64,000 nucleotides of DNA from Zingiber officinale (GCF_018446385.1 NC_056003.1:23247198-23311197); one strand, 5' to 3'; shown: positions 48,225 to 62,858, counted from the stretch's first letter. Notes: generated from the letters alone by a model not told the origin. Numbers and translations are program-made.

Positions 48225-49017
48225 AATGAATACTAGATAGTGGATGCTCTAGTCACATGACTGGAGATAGATTGAAATTCACTAAGCTGAAATTCAAGAA
48301 CCTAGGGTATGTTGCATTCGGCAACGATGAAACACTTAAGGTAATCGGAACAGGTAATATCTAACTGAGTTCTGATTTCTATATTTGAAAAGTTTTATTG
48401 GTTGATCGATTAAATTTTAACCTACTTAGTATTAACCAATTATGTGACTCAGGTTACTTAGTCAAATTTTGAAAATCCTAAAATCACACTTAAAGGAATT
48501 AGGAAAAAGAATATCTATTCAATTGATCTACCAACCTCCTCATTTAAATGTCTATTGACACAACAAGAGAAAACTAAGTTGTGGCACAAAAAACTGGGTC
48601 ACACTCATACCAGACTCATTTAAAAAATGAGTCAAAATGGCTTAGTTAGAGGCTTGCCCAAATTAAAATTTACCGAAAATTCAATTTGTAATGTGTGTCA
48701 ACAGGGTAAACAAACCAAGTCAACCCATAAGTTAACCAACTTAAGTAGAACTAATTCAATACTTGAACTCCTACACTTAGACCTGTTTAATTCATATGGG
48801 GCTAAGTCACTAAGCAAAAACCAATATTGCTTAGCAATAATTGATGATTACTCAAGATTTACTTGGGTAAAATTTCTAAAATATAAAGATGAAACCTACG
48901 AAATCTTTAAAACCTTTTGTAACTTAGTATAAAATGAAAAATATACTAAAATTAAAAGAATTAGAAGTGACAATGGGGGGAACTTGAAAACCTCAAATTT
49001 ATTGAATTTTATGGACA
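48225..49017 (+). pseudogene. Protease and integrase remnant of D
   Basis: LDSGCSSHMTGDRLKF (aspartic protease active site, D-S-G), then LWHKKLGHTHTRLI, and SICNVCQQGKQTKSTHKLTN (zinc-binding HHCC of integrase). HLDLFNSYGAKSLSKNQYCL and IIDDYSRFTWV follow, with RIRSDNGGN (second catalytic Asp). Contains stops. It ends at about 49017 where the LTR fragment begins; reverse transcriptase and RNase H are absent. Confidence 0.88.
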
Positions 49018-49170
49018 GTCCGATGACTGTCAGATATTTATCTTAACTTTATTGTATTATGTCTAACTCTATTTTGCATGTTATATTTTGTATTTTGGAC
49101 TAACACATTTTGTAGGGAGCAAAAAAGATGTAAAGCCTCGAATGAACAGTACCCGAGGCACCCTCCCGAG
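49018..49170 (+). repeat. LTR fragment of D
   Basis: Matches the middle of the D 5' LTR (CAGATATTTATCTTAAC, TTGTATTTTGGACTAACACA, GATGTAAAGCCTC). Confidence 0.85.
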
Positions 49171-49190
49171 GTACCCGAGCCCCCTACTCC

Positions 49191-49418
49191 CCCTACACGA
49201 AGGAGATATTTCTAGTGGAGCTTTGCAACCGCCTTGGATTAACAACCACCTAGGCTATAACCAAGTTAAACCTGTTAGCCTCTTTTAATTGTATTAGTTG
49301 ATCATGAGTTTATAATTATTGTGATAGTGCTACTAATCCTAGTTAGAAAAATAGAGAAATATTTTGTTTTATTTTTTAACAGACGCTGCACCCTTTTACC
49401 GGCCCCGCTGTGCCAACA
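49191..49418 (+). repeat. 3' LTR stub of C
   Basis: Matches 31660-31888 (CTACACGAAGGAGATATTTC, AGACGCTGCACCC, CCCGCTGTGCCAACA). The 5' part is missing; the junction with D lies at about 49171-49190. Confidence 0.85.
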
Positions 49419-50008
49419 ATAGGAACTTTTTTGTAGCATCGCGCAGGAGTGAAAGTTGTAGCAGTTGATGATTTGAAGCTGCTGGTTGAAGGCCCTTATA
49501 TAGGCCTATTCCGAGTGCCTGGAACCCCCCCCCTCGGACGCCTGAACCATGCTGACATGGCTCCGGCAGTCGACACGCTCCAACTCAGCTCTTGGATAAC
49601 TTTTTTGGTCTAGGCGCTTGGACCAACTTTGGGTGCCCGGACCGCCCGAGTGCCTGCGCACCCACCCGGACGAGCTGGTCTGGGCGCTCGGATCCCTTCT
49701 AGGTGCCTGGACTCCCTTTTTCAGCAGCTTCTTCCTTGCAAAAAAGAGTTAAGTGCAGGCAACAAAAAATATATTTATCCTACAAAACAAAGTTAGTACA
49801 ATATTAATAAAATAGGAGTAGTAATTAGATTCTGTCTCCCTGATACCAAGATCTAGTCAAGGTCTCAACTTAGATTTCCTAAATAGACCTAAGTTGGGCC
49901 GACGCCTATAGTTCCCTCAACGGGTAATGTGTCCTCACTGGATATCTCGTCCAGTTACTTACTTTACTTGCCACTTGTAGTTGCTTGATTTATCTCTGAC
50001 CCACCAGG
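49419..50008 (-). repeat. 5' LTR of A, piece 2
   Basis: Resumes LTR A after C (GTGAAAGTTGTAGCAGTTGA, CCCTTATATAGG TATA region, GGCGCCTGGACC-like motifs). Stops at the hAT insertion. Confidence 0.85.
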
Positions 50009-50313
50009 TAGACCTGACCACGGTTTGGAACCGACGGTTCGATGATTCGGAACCGTCGATTTGACGATTCCAGGCAGGTCGACCCTTAACTTTAATCGCC
50101 CAAGACGGTTATAGTTTATGGTTCGAAACCGCCAGTTCATAGTTCACCACGGTTTAAGATTATTATGTTAAAAAAAATTAAAAATTAAAAATTATAAATT
50201 AAAATTTATTGGAAAAAAGGGCTTGCACTTATTTAAGTTGCCTACATATCCCCTTAGGGTATAGGGGAATCAAAGCCCACGTAGTTTTTTTACATTTTTA
50301 TTCTTTTACATTT

Positions 50314-53300
50314 TCACTCACTTCCATTTCCCGTTCCTATCGTATTCATTCCTTCAGTATCAAAATCTTCAACTTCGTCATCTGAAAGTTGCATTCCTTG
50401 GATTCTTTTCTCCGCTCTGGTCCAATCGTCCAGTAATGCTTGAGCTTCTAATGAGTCGGGAGACAAAATTGATCATCGTTCATCTAATATGTTGCCGCCG
50501 GCACTGAACGTCTGCTCGACAACAACAGTTGACACTGGATAAGTTAAAATTTCTTTGGCGATCACGGAGAGGACGGGAAAGCTTTGAGCCTTCTGTGACC
50601 ACCACTTTAAGATATCGAAATTTTTGCTATCTGCTTCATTAAAATCAAAAGAAGTCGTAAAATAATTCTCAAGTTCCTATGCGGAACTTGAGGATCCTCA
50701 TGGATGCTTTGTCCGTTCTTTTAATAAAAGTTGTGCTTTTGTAAGTTTAAAATTACTACTAGTAGTTTGTTATATTTCAGAAATATTAATTTATGTTCCA
50801 TATTTTACATAATATTGATTATAAATATCATATAAATAAATTCTAACATTATATATAATATTAACTGGATCAGGAGAAGAAGAATCTTTAATTGGAATTA
50901 AAGAATCGTAATATAAAGTTAACATTTATTGTAAAACTTCTAATTTAAATCTAGGATCTAAAGTAAATGCAATTAAATAAATTTTAAGAATAAAATAAAA
51001 ATATTTTCCCCATTTAGTTGTCATAGCTAAGATGCAAGGAGATAAAGATTCATTATTAATATGTTCATTTAAAACTAATACTATATTAGAAAAAATTTCT
51101 AAAACTAATTGAGCAGTGGGATAATAAACATCGGAAAGTTGTTCAGTTGCATCGTTAAATACTTTTAAATTTTCACAAATACTATTACAAATATTATATT
51201 GTTGTGAAAATAAATATATATTAGTATTAGTATTTTGTGCAAAAAATGAACATAATAATTCTTTATGTTGAAATGAATCTTGTAATAATTGGTATGTTGA
51301 ATTCTAACGTGTTGGTACATCACATGAAAATTTTTTAGGTCTCATTCCATTAGTTTTATAAAACTTACCCCATTGTTTCATTATAGATGGATGAGACCAT
51401 AAATAAGAAATTACAATTTTAATTTGTTTAATAAAACTTTCTAAAATTTTTAATCCATCTTAAACACATAAATTTAAAATATGGCATACACAACAAATAT
51501 GAAAAATAAAACCGTCAATAATAGGTTGACAAATAAATTTTAGATCATCTATACAAGTGACATTGGAACTAACATTATTTAATGATATTGAAAATATTTT
51601 ATGAGTTAAGCGATATTCTTTTAAAATTAAACATAATAATTGTGCGATGTTATAAGCATTATGTGATTCATCAAAAACTCTATAAACTAACAATCTTTTT
51701 TGGAGGTTCCAAGAGTTATCAATCCAATGGCAAGTCACACCCATATACGAATATGTTTACCAATTATCACTCCAAATATCGGAATATAAAGAAACTTTAT
51801 TATCTAATTTACTAAATTTATCAATTAAATTCTTTTTCCTTGTTTTACTAATTTTAAAATTGTACAAGTAAGTGTAGTACTAGGAATATATTTAACACAT
51901 GAATTAAGAGATTCTTTACAAAAATCTTCAAATATGCATTTAGATCCAAAACTAAAAGAAAAATATTCTACGGAAATAAATTTAGCTAATGATTCTCTTA
52001 ATTTATTATCCGAATATAAAAATAAACCGAAATCAGTACTACCACTAGTTGAAGAAAATCTTGATAATTGTGTTTGAGAACAGTCGAGTCCACATTCCGT
52101 CGGGTGTTTTGTTTCTACATGTCGTTTCAACGACCCATAGCCACCACCAGCTTGGAATTTATAGGATGTATTATAGTGTATACATTTTGCACGCATTTCT
52201 CTCGACGGAAGAGTGACCTTCTCAAAATGTTTAGTAAAAATAGAAGACTTTAGAGGAGGAAGTTCCTGAATCTTAAAAGTAATTACTGTTGGAACCCCAA
52301 GGTTGTTTTGGTGTGATCAACAAGTTAAGTTAGGTCCTGTGTGTTTTTAACCTTGTGTCTAAGTGTGCAGGAGCTTAAGAGCACAAGTAGTTGAGCGGAA
52401 GACGTAGCTAGTGAGAAGGATGGCACGCGGTGCGTCCAAGGGACGAGGCGTTGAGGAAGAGTACACCGGCGGACGAGAAGGAAGCGTGTGGTGGTTCCGA
52501 GGGATGAGGAGCCGGAGCGGAAGATTGCTCGGGGAGCAAGAGACGTAGCTAGCAAGAAGGTCAGCACGGGGTGCGATCGAGGGACGAAGACTGCGGATGA
52601 GTACGCTGACGGACGAGAAGGAAGCACGCGACGATTCCGAGGGATGAGAAGCCGGAGCGGAAGCTTGCTCGAAAAGACCGGAAGTTGGGTTCGGGTGAGC
52701 CCTATTCTAGATGGCAGAGATCACCCAAGCAAGGGGATCCAGAGCGGAAGACCCGGACCGAGGCGAGTAGCAACGGAGCAGAAGGCCCGGACCAGAAAGT
52801 CAACTTTGTTGACTTAGGGGTTCGGGCGCCCAAATCCATTCCGAGCGCCCGGAGTTGGAATTTATTCAGATCTCGGTCAAACCGAGATCCGTGTGTTGGG
52901 GATAAAGTTTTATCCCCCCAGGGCACCCGGAAACCTTCAGGGCGCCCCGACCAAGGCTATAAATACAGCCTTGGTCCAGAAGCTTTAAAAACATTCAAGC
53001 AATTCATTCATTCAACACTTGTGCGCTTAATTTGTAGTTTAGCTTCTTTGTTTTGTTCGTCATTGATGTAAGAGGTTTCTCCGCCTTAAGGAGATACTAG
53101 TGCGAGCTTTATTTCTTGGATTAACAACTTCCCCGGTTGTAACCAAGTCAAATCTCTGTGAGCCTCTTCTTTTACTTTCTGCTTATTTAATTTATACAAC
53201 TGTTAGTTTAAGAAAAGTTGAGAAGGGTTTGCTTTTAAATTTTGCAGGCCATTCAACCCCCTTCTAACCGACCTCAGCAGTCCAACAATTACATCAGTAC

Positions 53301-53437
53301 TTCCTTGTGTTTTAGGTGTCAGATTCAGAAGGTGCTCGATCTCATCATCGGTGAATGTTAGGGTCCTCCTCCCGCGGATTCATTATTTCCTTTCCCTTCC
53401 AAGCTTGAGATGATGCACTTCCACAACCTCCTTCCAT
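50314..53437 (-). pseudogene. hAT transposase, broken
   Basis: Minus strand. Start MEGGCGSASSQAWKG at 53437, frameshift, then LTFTDDEIEHLLNLTPKTQ up to the solo LTR. It continues through KHFEKVTLPSREMRAKCIHY with the BED finger GYGSLKRHVETKHP (second Cys of CxxC reads Tyr). The RNase-H-like core follows (HWIDNSWNLQKRLL at 51744, FDESHNAYNIAQLL). The C-terminal hAT dimerisation domain reads ILKWWSQKAQSFPVLSVIA, then ILTYPVSTVVVEQTFSAGGN and LDERRSILSPDSLEAQALL near 50650-50420. Several stops. No activity expected. Confidence 0.88.
52287..53287 (+). mobile_element. Solo LTR inside the hAT transposase
   Basis: TGTTGGAACCCCAAGG to CAGCAGTCCAACA, 1001 bp, perfect TSD ATTAC (52282-52286 and 53288-53292). 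Related to LTR C. TATA-like GCTATAAATACAGCC near 52960. Removing it joins the transposase frame at STDV-ITFKIQELPPLK. Confidence 0.93.
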
Positions 53438-53920
53438 TGTAATTGAAAATTGGAAACGAAAGCGTATAAAGAATACGAAATTGAGATTAAGAGTAGAGAA
53501 GATGTGTGTGAAAATGATGAAATAATCTCTCTATTTATAGAGTTTGGATGGTAACGAACACTAAATCATAGTCATTGATGAAAAAACGGCCAAATGATCC
53601 TAATCGTTGAAAAAAATACCCAAAAAAACCCACCCCACCCTCCCTAATGGCTAGGAACCGTCGATTAACCGACGATTTCAACGGCTAGGAACCACCAGTT
53701 AATCGACGGTTCAAACCAAAAAAAAAAAAATTTGAACCGGCGGTTAACCTGCGGTCCACTGGGTTTTCACCAAAGGAACCGGAATCGGCCCGACAACTTG
53801 TCGGGCAAGTTCCGGTTCGACCTGGTGAACTCGGTCAACGAGCAACCAGCCCGTTGACCCAGTTACGGGCCCCGCCTGGGTCCAGTCCAGACCCGGCTCG
53901 GGGTCGGGTCTACCACCAGG

Positions 53921-54207
53921 TTTTCCCGCCAGCTGTCATGCCTGGTGGACCCAACTGGACTTCAGCTAGTTGTCAAATCTCGCAGACTTAACCGGACTTC
54001 CTGCCAAATATCGGGTCCTGCGGACCTATCTGGACTTCGCACTAGCTATCAGGTCCTGTGGACCTAGCTAGATTTCAGCCTGGTGTCAAGTCCTTCAGAC
54101 CAGTCAACTCCTGCATACTTGGTAGAAAGGTTAGACAAACAACACATCTAAGTTTAACCTATTTATTATACATCAAAACTAGATTATTAGCGCAACCTGC
54201 ATCAACA
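53921..54207 (-). repeat. 5' LTR of A, piece 3
   Basis: GTCAGGTCCYGCAGACC-type motifs and the end TTAGCGCAACCTGCATCAACA, matching 12160-12461. Confidence 0.85.
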
Positions 54208-54423
54208 AGATGGACTTTCCGTTAGATATCGGGTCACTTCTTGACCTATCTGAACTTCTACACCAGCTATCAGGTCATCTAGACCTAATTACATTTTAGT
54301 CTAGTATCAAGTTCTTTAAACTCATCAAATCTTTCACACTTGATAGAAAGATTAGATCATACTACATCTAACTTTAATTTATTTATAATTCATTAAAACG
54401 TAGATTTATCGATTATCTATCCA
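54208..54423 (-). mobile_element. Z: old SIRE-like LTR, right part
   Basis: Continues the LTR-like sequence after A: TTAGATATCGGGTC, ACCAGCTATCAGGTC, CACTTGATAGAAAG. It ends near ATCTATCCA. A worn second copy of the LTR A end region. The exact end is uncertain. Confidence 0.55.
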
Positions 54424-56118
54424 GTTACATTCTTAATATATTAACTTGGATTGTTTTCTAATTTTAATTTTTTTTTGGTCTGGAGTTCCAATTGACCTCC
54501 CAGCCACGCAACCTTAAAAATAAAATCAATAAAATAAAATTCTTAAAAAAAAAATTATATCCATTATATTTCTTCAATACATTGTTCAACATTCACAACA
54601 AAATAAATCAAATACAAAGTCCCTAAATACTGTAAAAGCTTCAAATCTGCAAAATCAACCGTTAAAACATATATAAAACAAACAAAATAATCATGGCAGC
54701 ACAACCAGTAACTTCATAGCTTTATTCTCCCTAGCTATTTTTCGATTTTCTTCTTTAGGCACAGTTAACTTCTATTTTAATCCTGGAATTGTGGTCACAG
54801 CTATTGGTGGATCTTCCAAAACAAAAACAAAAGTTACATCCATCCTTCTATTAAGAATAAGATAAGAGTGTGAGGTATTAACATTGAATAACTATTAAGG
54901 ATAAATAAAAGAAAAAAATATCACCTTTCAATCAATGTAGTCATGAAACTTTCTACTAAAGTTATCTAGGGTTTATGACAGAGAAGAATGTGGATGTGTG
55001 TTGGGTGTATATTTTTTAAAGAATTTTATTTTATTAATTTTATTTTTAATGTGATATGAGTTTGATTTTATGTTGCTTATTTATTTTAACATTCAGGTGG
55101 ACTTTAAAAAAATTTACGATGTAAGCAATTTGTCCACTAAAATAAAAAATATCTAAATTAATTTTTCATGTCAACATCACCAGACACTAATTACATGTGG
55201 TTAATTAGAATTTGGGATAAAAAAGTATTGAAGTTAAAAAAAATACAAGTTAATATACTAAAAAATATAAATTTATAAATAACATGATCAAAATTGAGAA
55301 AACACACTATTGAAACTACTAGTAATAGGATAAAAAGTGAAATTTACAGGATTAAAAATGTAATTTGCTCATAAATTTAATTAAGATAAAATAAATAAAT
55401 AAAACACACGATTAAAACTAATAAATACTAAATTAGGCATGCGAAAATCATTTCATCAAGATTCTCATAATTTATAATTTTATTTTATTCCTAATTCAAA
55501 CACAACAGTTGTTACCTTCTTTTAAATTTTTTTCTAAAGATCAAAATCAAAAGAAAATTCTAATTATTAAAAGCGTAAAAAAACCTAATACTTTTAAAAA
55601 GTTAAATAACACCTAAATATATTTTTTTATGTTAAAGATATTCATTTAACGACTGCTATAATGCATAATGGTATAGCAGTTAGCTATGATTAATATATTA
55701 AAATAAAATGATTCATTTAGTTAAAAATATTATAAATAAAATATTTTAATATTAATAATTTTGTATTAATTTTATAAAAATATATAAATTTAATTAAAAT
55801 CAATTAATATATTAAAATTTTATTTTAAAATTATTCAATGTACTATCAACTAGTATAACAATCATTAAATAACTTATACAATAATTATATCAATTGGCTG
55901 ATAATTTTAGAAAAAAATATTGTAGCAACTGAATTGAAATTTAACTAATACCAACTAAAAAAAATATTAGAACACTTTTATGATAATTAGGACGCTATGT
56001 TGATTTTTATTCTTTTATAAAATTAAAAATATAATATTTAAAAATTCTAACAAACCAAATGCACCTTAATTAAGCACGCGTGCCACGAATAGGAATATAC
56101 CGCTTCCATTCAGTTCCT
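54424..56118. other. AT-rich intergenic DNA upstream of RD19
   Basis: No coding frame, no transposon ends that I can support. Composition is strongly AT-rich up to about 56050, then becomes mixed at the RD19 promoter. Confidence 0.5.
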
Positions 56119-56252
56119 CACGTGCTACACGTTGTCGAGAAGGCGGAGTTGAACAAATCAACTTACCTAATTAAGCACAGATTCCAAAGTCCACGTGTCT
56201 ATCATCCTACGGGCCAATAGGCCACCGCTCTGCGTACCGGACCTATATATAG
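56119..56252 (+). promoter_or_regulatory. RD19 promoter with G-box/ABRE-like sites and TATA
   Basis: CACGTG palindromes at 56119-56124 and 56192-56197 (the latter within CCACGTGTC, the ABRE core context), and a TATA box (TATATATAG, 56244-56252) about 54 bases before the ATG. Paired ACGT cores upstream of RD19-type genes fit drought/ABA regulation, but this is inferred from motif knowledge. Confidence 0.6.
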
Positions 56253-56305
56253 ATAGTCGATTGGTCGGCCGGCCGGAAATAAGGAAAAGGTGAAGCGCGA
56301 CACGA

Positions 56306-59198
<2,893 letters not shown>

Positions 59199-60458
59199 CC
59201 ATTCCTATATATATATATACCATTTGATGTATGCCAGCACTCAGCTCCTCTGCAATTTACATAAATATCATGAATTTGACTGTATTTAGTACTTAACAAA
59301 TGAGTGTGATTATTCTAATTAAGAATTTGGATAACCTTGGGTACTAGGCTAAATATGAACCAAATGAATGTTTTTCACTATCTAACTTAAGTTTTTAATT
59401 CGAAGTAATTTTTTTTATCAAATTATAAAGAATATCTTAATATAATAATAATTCAACAATTGACTAAAAATCAGCATTGGTATATGAATCCTAAAATTAA
59501 CACCACTATGGTGTCAATTTTTAAAGTACAACATTACGCCTATGACCTGTGTACCTATATGAACCTCCCTTCATATTCATAGGGCCGGCACTAGGGGGGC
59601 CGCTAAGGTAGCGGATCTATCTTTTTTAAAGTACAACACTATTGTTGATCTTTGAAATCTAACGTGATGTTATTGTTTGAATGCAACACCATAATAATAA
59701 ATGCGCATTATGAGAATTTCACAACTCTAAATGCCCCATGTGATAAATTCTCGATAATAATTTTTATAGAATAATTTTAATTAATTGAAGTTATCTTAAT
59801 TCTTCAACAATTCCAAGCGGAAAGAATGGATGATGGATATCTCAATAATGTCTTTTGATTTAATAACTATTGTAATTTCAATTTCACAATAACTGTTATA
59901 GCTTTAATATTTACTATATCAAAGATTGTTTATGAATATTTTTTAATTGTATTTTATTTCTAGATCCAAACTAGTATTATTTACGGTGAGGATTAGTTAG
60001 GATTGTAAATAACCTAAATATTTATAAATAAGTTTAGTGTTAAGCTTGATAAGAGTTTATTTATGTTCGTTTAATATACACAAGATCAATTAAATAAATA
60101 AACTTGAATAGCTCATTAAACTAAACAAATTAACTTGAACACAAATGTGTTCAGCTCATTAACAATGTTTGTGATAATATTCATGAACCATGTTTAGCTC
60201 AAGTCGAGTTTGAATTGAAAGCTCAATAACATCTAAATGAACTCAATTCAACTCAATTATCTTATTAAATAAACTTAAACACCTTAAAGCGGCTCGACTT
60301 GATTACATCATTAGTTACAACGTGTACAATAAGGTTTAATAAGTCCATCCTTTTTTTAGTATCCCTACTTCCATTCACACGGAAAGGTCGCTGACTTCAA
60401 AGAGACGCGAAGAATTTGTTGTTGCATTATGACGCGAAGAATTTACTATTGCAGTATG
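59199..60458. other. 3' flank of RD19, intergenic
   Basis: AT-rich. Contains a partial copy (about 59535-59600) of the module that ends GGGCCGGYACTAG, and a worn 27-bp direct repeat GACGCGAAGAATTT near 60398-60455. No gene seen. Confidence 0.5.
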
Positions 60459-62858
60459 AGAGCGACTTTTCCCACCACTTCAAATATCCTCACCTCCTGG
60501 TCCCACCTAATTTTTTTACCTTTATACTCTTTCCTTATTCTCACATTCACGTTTTTTTTAGTTTTATTTCTTTTGTTTTTATTGGTTTTATTTTTTTAAT
60601 CAGTTTTTTATCAATTTTATTTTTTTGAATAATTTATTTTTTATTATATGTTTATAATATTTTATTTCTTGTTTAGTTGTAAATTTTAGGATTTATTATT
60701 TGAAAAAAAATTTAAAAGTATAAAAATTTTAAAAACAGTATAGCACGGACGGTTGGCGTATAACATCTCTAGCGTAATAGTCAGAAGTCGATTCTCAGGA
60801 ACTGACGACCTGAGATTTACCTCACCATGCACCTGACACCTGTGTACCTGCATGTACCTCCCTCCATATCCGTAGGGCCGGTACTAGTATGAATCAAAAT
60901 AAAAATTATATACATGAAACGAATAAAAATATTAACCATTAATAGTAAATACATTTATAACTTACAAATAAATATTAGAATTAATTTTAATCAATGAGGT
61001 TTTGACATGTGTCAAGGGATGGAAGGGAGTAATTTAAAGGGAGATGAGTGTTTTGACATGTGTTAAGGATTGGAAGGTGAGTAATTTAAAGGAAAAGAAG
61101 GTTTTGACATATGTTGGTTGGAGGGTAGGTAATTTAAAGATAGTGAGAGGTTCTAACATATGTTATGTGTCAAAAGTTGGAGGGATGAGAGGTTTTGACA
61201 TATGTTAAGGGTTGATGAGGATAATTGAAGTGTCAAATTAGAAAAGTAATTTAAAAGAAGGGAAAGATTCTGACTATGTTAAAAATTATATAAAATAATA
61301 AAAAATAATAAACAAAATTGATTAAAAAATAAAACTAAATAAAAATGGGAAAAAATAAAATAAAAAAATTAATAAAAAATTGATTAAAAAATAAAACTAA
61401 ATAAAATTTTAAAAAAAATTATAAGTAAAGAAGTTAGGGGTATAAAGGTTATTTACATAGGAGACAAAATTTGAAAGTAAATTGCTTTTCCCACCCCCTC
61501 ACACCACACCCCTCCCTCCTCCTCTCTCTCCCTCTCTGTCAAATACCATTTCTACCCTTTTTTTTCCTTTTTTTTTCTTTTTTTTTTTTTAATTTTTTTT
61601 AATTTTTATTTAATTTTATTTTTTATTTAATTTTATTTTTTATTTTTTTATTCTATTTCATTTTTATTTAGTTTTATTTTTAAAATTAATTTTATTTATT
61701 ATTTTTTTCATCAATACATATATTTTTTTAATTTTTATTTAATTTTATAAATTTCTTCTCCCACCCCCTCTAACAAAGCCTCCCTCCCTTTTCAAATTTT
61801 GTCTCTCATATAAATAACCTTTATACCCCTAACTTCTTTACTTATATTTTTTTTTAAAATTTTATTTATTTTTTATTTAGTTTTATTTTTTAATCAATTT
61901 TATTTATTATTTTTTATTAATTCTTTAATATAATTTTTAACATAGTCAGAATCTTTCCATTCCTTTAAATTAATTTTCTAATTCGATACTTAAATTATCT
62001 TCATTCAACTCTTAACATATGTCAGAACCTCCCCTCCCTTAAAATTACCTTACTCTAACTCTTGACACATAACACATGTCAGAACCTTTCACTATCTTTA
62101 AATTACACACCCTCCAACCAACATATATCAGAATATTTTCTTTTTTTAAATTACCCACTCTCTAATCCTTAACACATGTCAAAACACCCATCTTCTTTTA
62201 AATTACTCCCTTCCAACCCTTGACACATATCAAACCTCTCCTTCCTTTAAATTGATTAAAATTTCTAATATTTATTTGTAAGCTATAAATGTATTTACTA
62301 TTAATGGTTAATATTTTTATTCATTTCATGTACATAATTTTTATTTTGATCCATACTAGCACTGACACTATGATTTTTTATTCATTTCATGTATATAATT
62401 TTTATTTTGATCCATATTAGTACCGGTCCTACGGATATGGAGGGAGATACATGCAGGTACACAAACGTCAAGCACATGGTGGGGTAAACCTCAGGTCGTC
62501 AGTTCCTAAGAATCGACCCCTGACTATTACGCTAGAGATGTTTTACGCCCACCGTCTATGTTACGCCGGTTTTAAAATTTTTATACTTTTAAAATTTTTT
62601 CCAAATAATAACTCCTAAAATTTACAACTAAACAATAAATAAAATATTATAAACATATAATAAAAATAAATTATTAAAAAAATAAAATTGATAAAAAAAA
62701 TGATTAAAAAAACAAAATCAATAAAAACAAAAGAAATAAAACTTTTAAAAAAACGTGAATGTGAGAATAAGAAAAAGATATAAAGGTAAAAAATTAGGTG
62801 GAGTAGAAGGTGAGGATATTTGAAAAGGTGGAAAAAATAACTCTCAATTTGAAAAGGG
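60459..62858. repeat. 2.4-kb imperfect inverted repeat
   Basis: Left arm about 60459-61480 and right arm about 61786-62858 are reverse complements with many differences. Examples: TTATTCTCACATTCACG at 60535 pairs with CGTGAATGTGAGAATAA near 62754; CCATATCCGTAGGGCCGG pairs with CCGGTCCTACGGATATGG; AACCTTTATACCCCTAAC pairs near 61430. The centre (61481-61785) is pyrimidine-rich. Transcription across it would give a long hairpin. Either a foldback-type element or two head-to-head copies of one repeat. Confidence 0.85.
60735..60890 (+). repeat. Dispersed 160-bp module, three copies
   Basis: GGCGTATAACATCTCTAGCG, AGAAGTCGATTCTCAGGAAC, CTGACACCTGTGTACC, CATATCCGTAGGGCCGG. An inverted copy lies at about 62410-62570 and a partial one at 59535-59600. 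TCGATTCTC is faintly like a B box, so a SINE origin is possible but unproven. Confidence 0.7.

Larger units (their letters stand above)
44183..49170 (+). mobile_element. D: SIRE-like Copia element, truncated
   Basis: 5' LTR 44183-45499, PBS TGGTATCAGAGC 45502-45513, gag, spacer, protease and the start of integrase, then an abrupt jump at about 49018 into an LTR fragment that matches 44690-44860. LTR ends and gag show it is a relative of S. The expected right TSD is lost. Confidence 0.83.
23157..49418 (+). mobile_element. C: plus-strand Copia element, host of S, B and D
   Basis: 5' LTR 23157-23711 plus 31488-31888, PBS TGGTATCAGAGC at 31891-31902, gag remnant 31951-32634 plus 43443-44182, and a 3' LTR stub 49191-49418 ending GCCAACA. 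Flanks GTAAG and ATAGG agree at 3 of 5 positions, and LTR A continues smoothly across the gap. Its pol is gone, lost with the right part of D. Confidence 0.78.
50009..53912 (-). mobile_element. hAT DNA transposon
   Basis: Perfect 8-bp TSD CCACCAGG (50001-50008 and 53913-53920). Terminal inverted repeats TAGACCTGACC and, on the other strand, TAGACCCGACC. Subterminal repeats of GAACCGTCGATT and GAACCGACGGTT types occur at both ends. Contains a minus-strand transposase, interrupted by a solo LTR. An Ac/Tam3-type element by TSD length and transposase. Confidence 0.93.
11280..54207 (-). mobile_element. A: SIRE-like Copia element without pol, split by later insertions
   Basis: Minus-strand element. 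The 3' LTR is 11280-12461. The 5' LTR is in three pieces (22822-23156, 49419-50008, 53921-54207). The PBS is at 22808-22819 and the polypurine tract at 12462-12477. Its own internal part is only 12462-22821: gag remnant, AT-rich spacer with hairpins, accessory ORF, second AT-rich spacer. No protease, integrase or reverse transcriptase remnant is visible. Flanking 5-mers AGCCA (left) and AGATG (right) match poorly, so the TSD has decayed. The LTR pieces add to about 1.21 kb against 1.18 kb for the whole copy. Confidence 0.8.

Noticed and set aside
52488-53071. Overlapping 109- and 128-codon frames
   Set aside because: Inside the ATTAC-flanked solo LTR; repetitive GC-rich LTR sequence.
59535-59600. 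GGGCCGGCACTAGGGGGGCCGCTAAGG as an RNA gene
   Set aside because: It is a worn partial copy of the dispersed module at 60735; no fold or box set that would support an RNA gene.
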